Source of the DNA: Bedellia somnulentella
Lineage: Eukaryota; Arthropoda; Insecta; Lepidoptera; Bedelliidae
Length of the DNA: 64,000 nucleotides
Assembly: GCA_963576735.1 (NCBI GenBank)
Contig: OY755173.1
Span: 13,858,873 to 13,922,872, forward strand
Direction of reading: 5' to 3'
In this document: in pieces, positions 63,867 through 64,000 of the stretch
Numbering within the stretch: the first letter of the stretch is position 1
How the letters are laid out: the number at the start of each line of letters is the position of its first letter
Notes under the pieces: model-generated
Seen by the model: only the letters and a program-made list of their open reading frames with translations
Database searches by the model: none
Told to the model about the DNA's origin: nothing
Position numbers and translations under genes: made by a program

Positions 63867-64000
63867 GTATGTAAACTTTGTTTATTTAAAAAATCATTTT
63901 TTAAAATTAAATTACTTTGACACGGACAGATTATGTTTATGTTAATATATTTAAGTGATTAAAAATTAACCATTCAACATCATTCAGCCAATAAAACCCA
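63867..64000 (+). other. Intron start after exon 63844
   Basis: AT-rich, runs off the window; nothing else visible. Confidence 0.4.

Overview
This is an AT-rich, intron-bearing animal nuclear window. The protein set (SARM, diphthamide J-protein, cyclophilin H, COQ10, NOP2), short GT-AG bounded exons and dense small transposons point to an insect. The Helitron ends (TC...CTAG inserted between A and T, with a 3' end that reads GCGGGCGAAGCC on its own strand) and the tRNA-derived SINEs suggest a moth or butterfly. That taxonomic call is inference from pattern, not a search result.

Layout. 1-13659: most of a plus-strand Sarm/Ect4 gene (nine coding exons seen from 3391; the true N-terminus may lie upstream). 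It encodes the ARM-SAM-SAM-TIR NAD-cleaving enzyme of axon degeneration and innate signalling. 13856-14657: two unexplained open frames on opposite strands, one of them a short single-pass membrane protein. 18933-19355: a minus-strand DPH4/DNAJC24 J-protein. 20811-23010: plus-strand cyclophilin H (PPIH), tail-to-tail with minus-strand COQ10 (23149-26712). COQ10 is head-to-head with plus-strand NOP2/NSUN1 (27275-33701), the large-subunit rRNA m5C methyltransferase. About 33.7-59.8 kb is a gene-poor stretch filled by transposons. 59912-60063 and 63844-63866 look like two alternative first coding exons, both ending in phase 2, of a gene that continues past the window.

Mobile DNA dominates the non-coding part. 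I can delimit a mariner (48534-50465, TA target duplication) carrying an 8-bp-duplication MITE that itself carries a SINE; a Tigger/pogo remnant in a NOP2 intron; a Ginger-like element with a 4-bp duplication (62051-63182); a deleted DNA transposon with CACTGGTCAACA ends encoding a ZAD-like, widely scattered uncharacterised protein (53248-54570); several Helitrons, including an inverted pair of about 0.95 kb; a tRNA-derived SINE family with about ten copies; a second short repeat family of about 240 bp with about twenty copies; and a tRNA-like element that includes a perfect 202-bp palindrome.

The host genes do not form one pathway. The cluster DPH4-PPIH-COQ10-NOP2 is an arrangement of housekeeping genes in alternating orientation: translation-factor modification, spliceosome, respiratory quinone and ribosome synthesis. 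I found no CRISPR array, no rRNA and no convincing functional tRNA gene.
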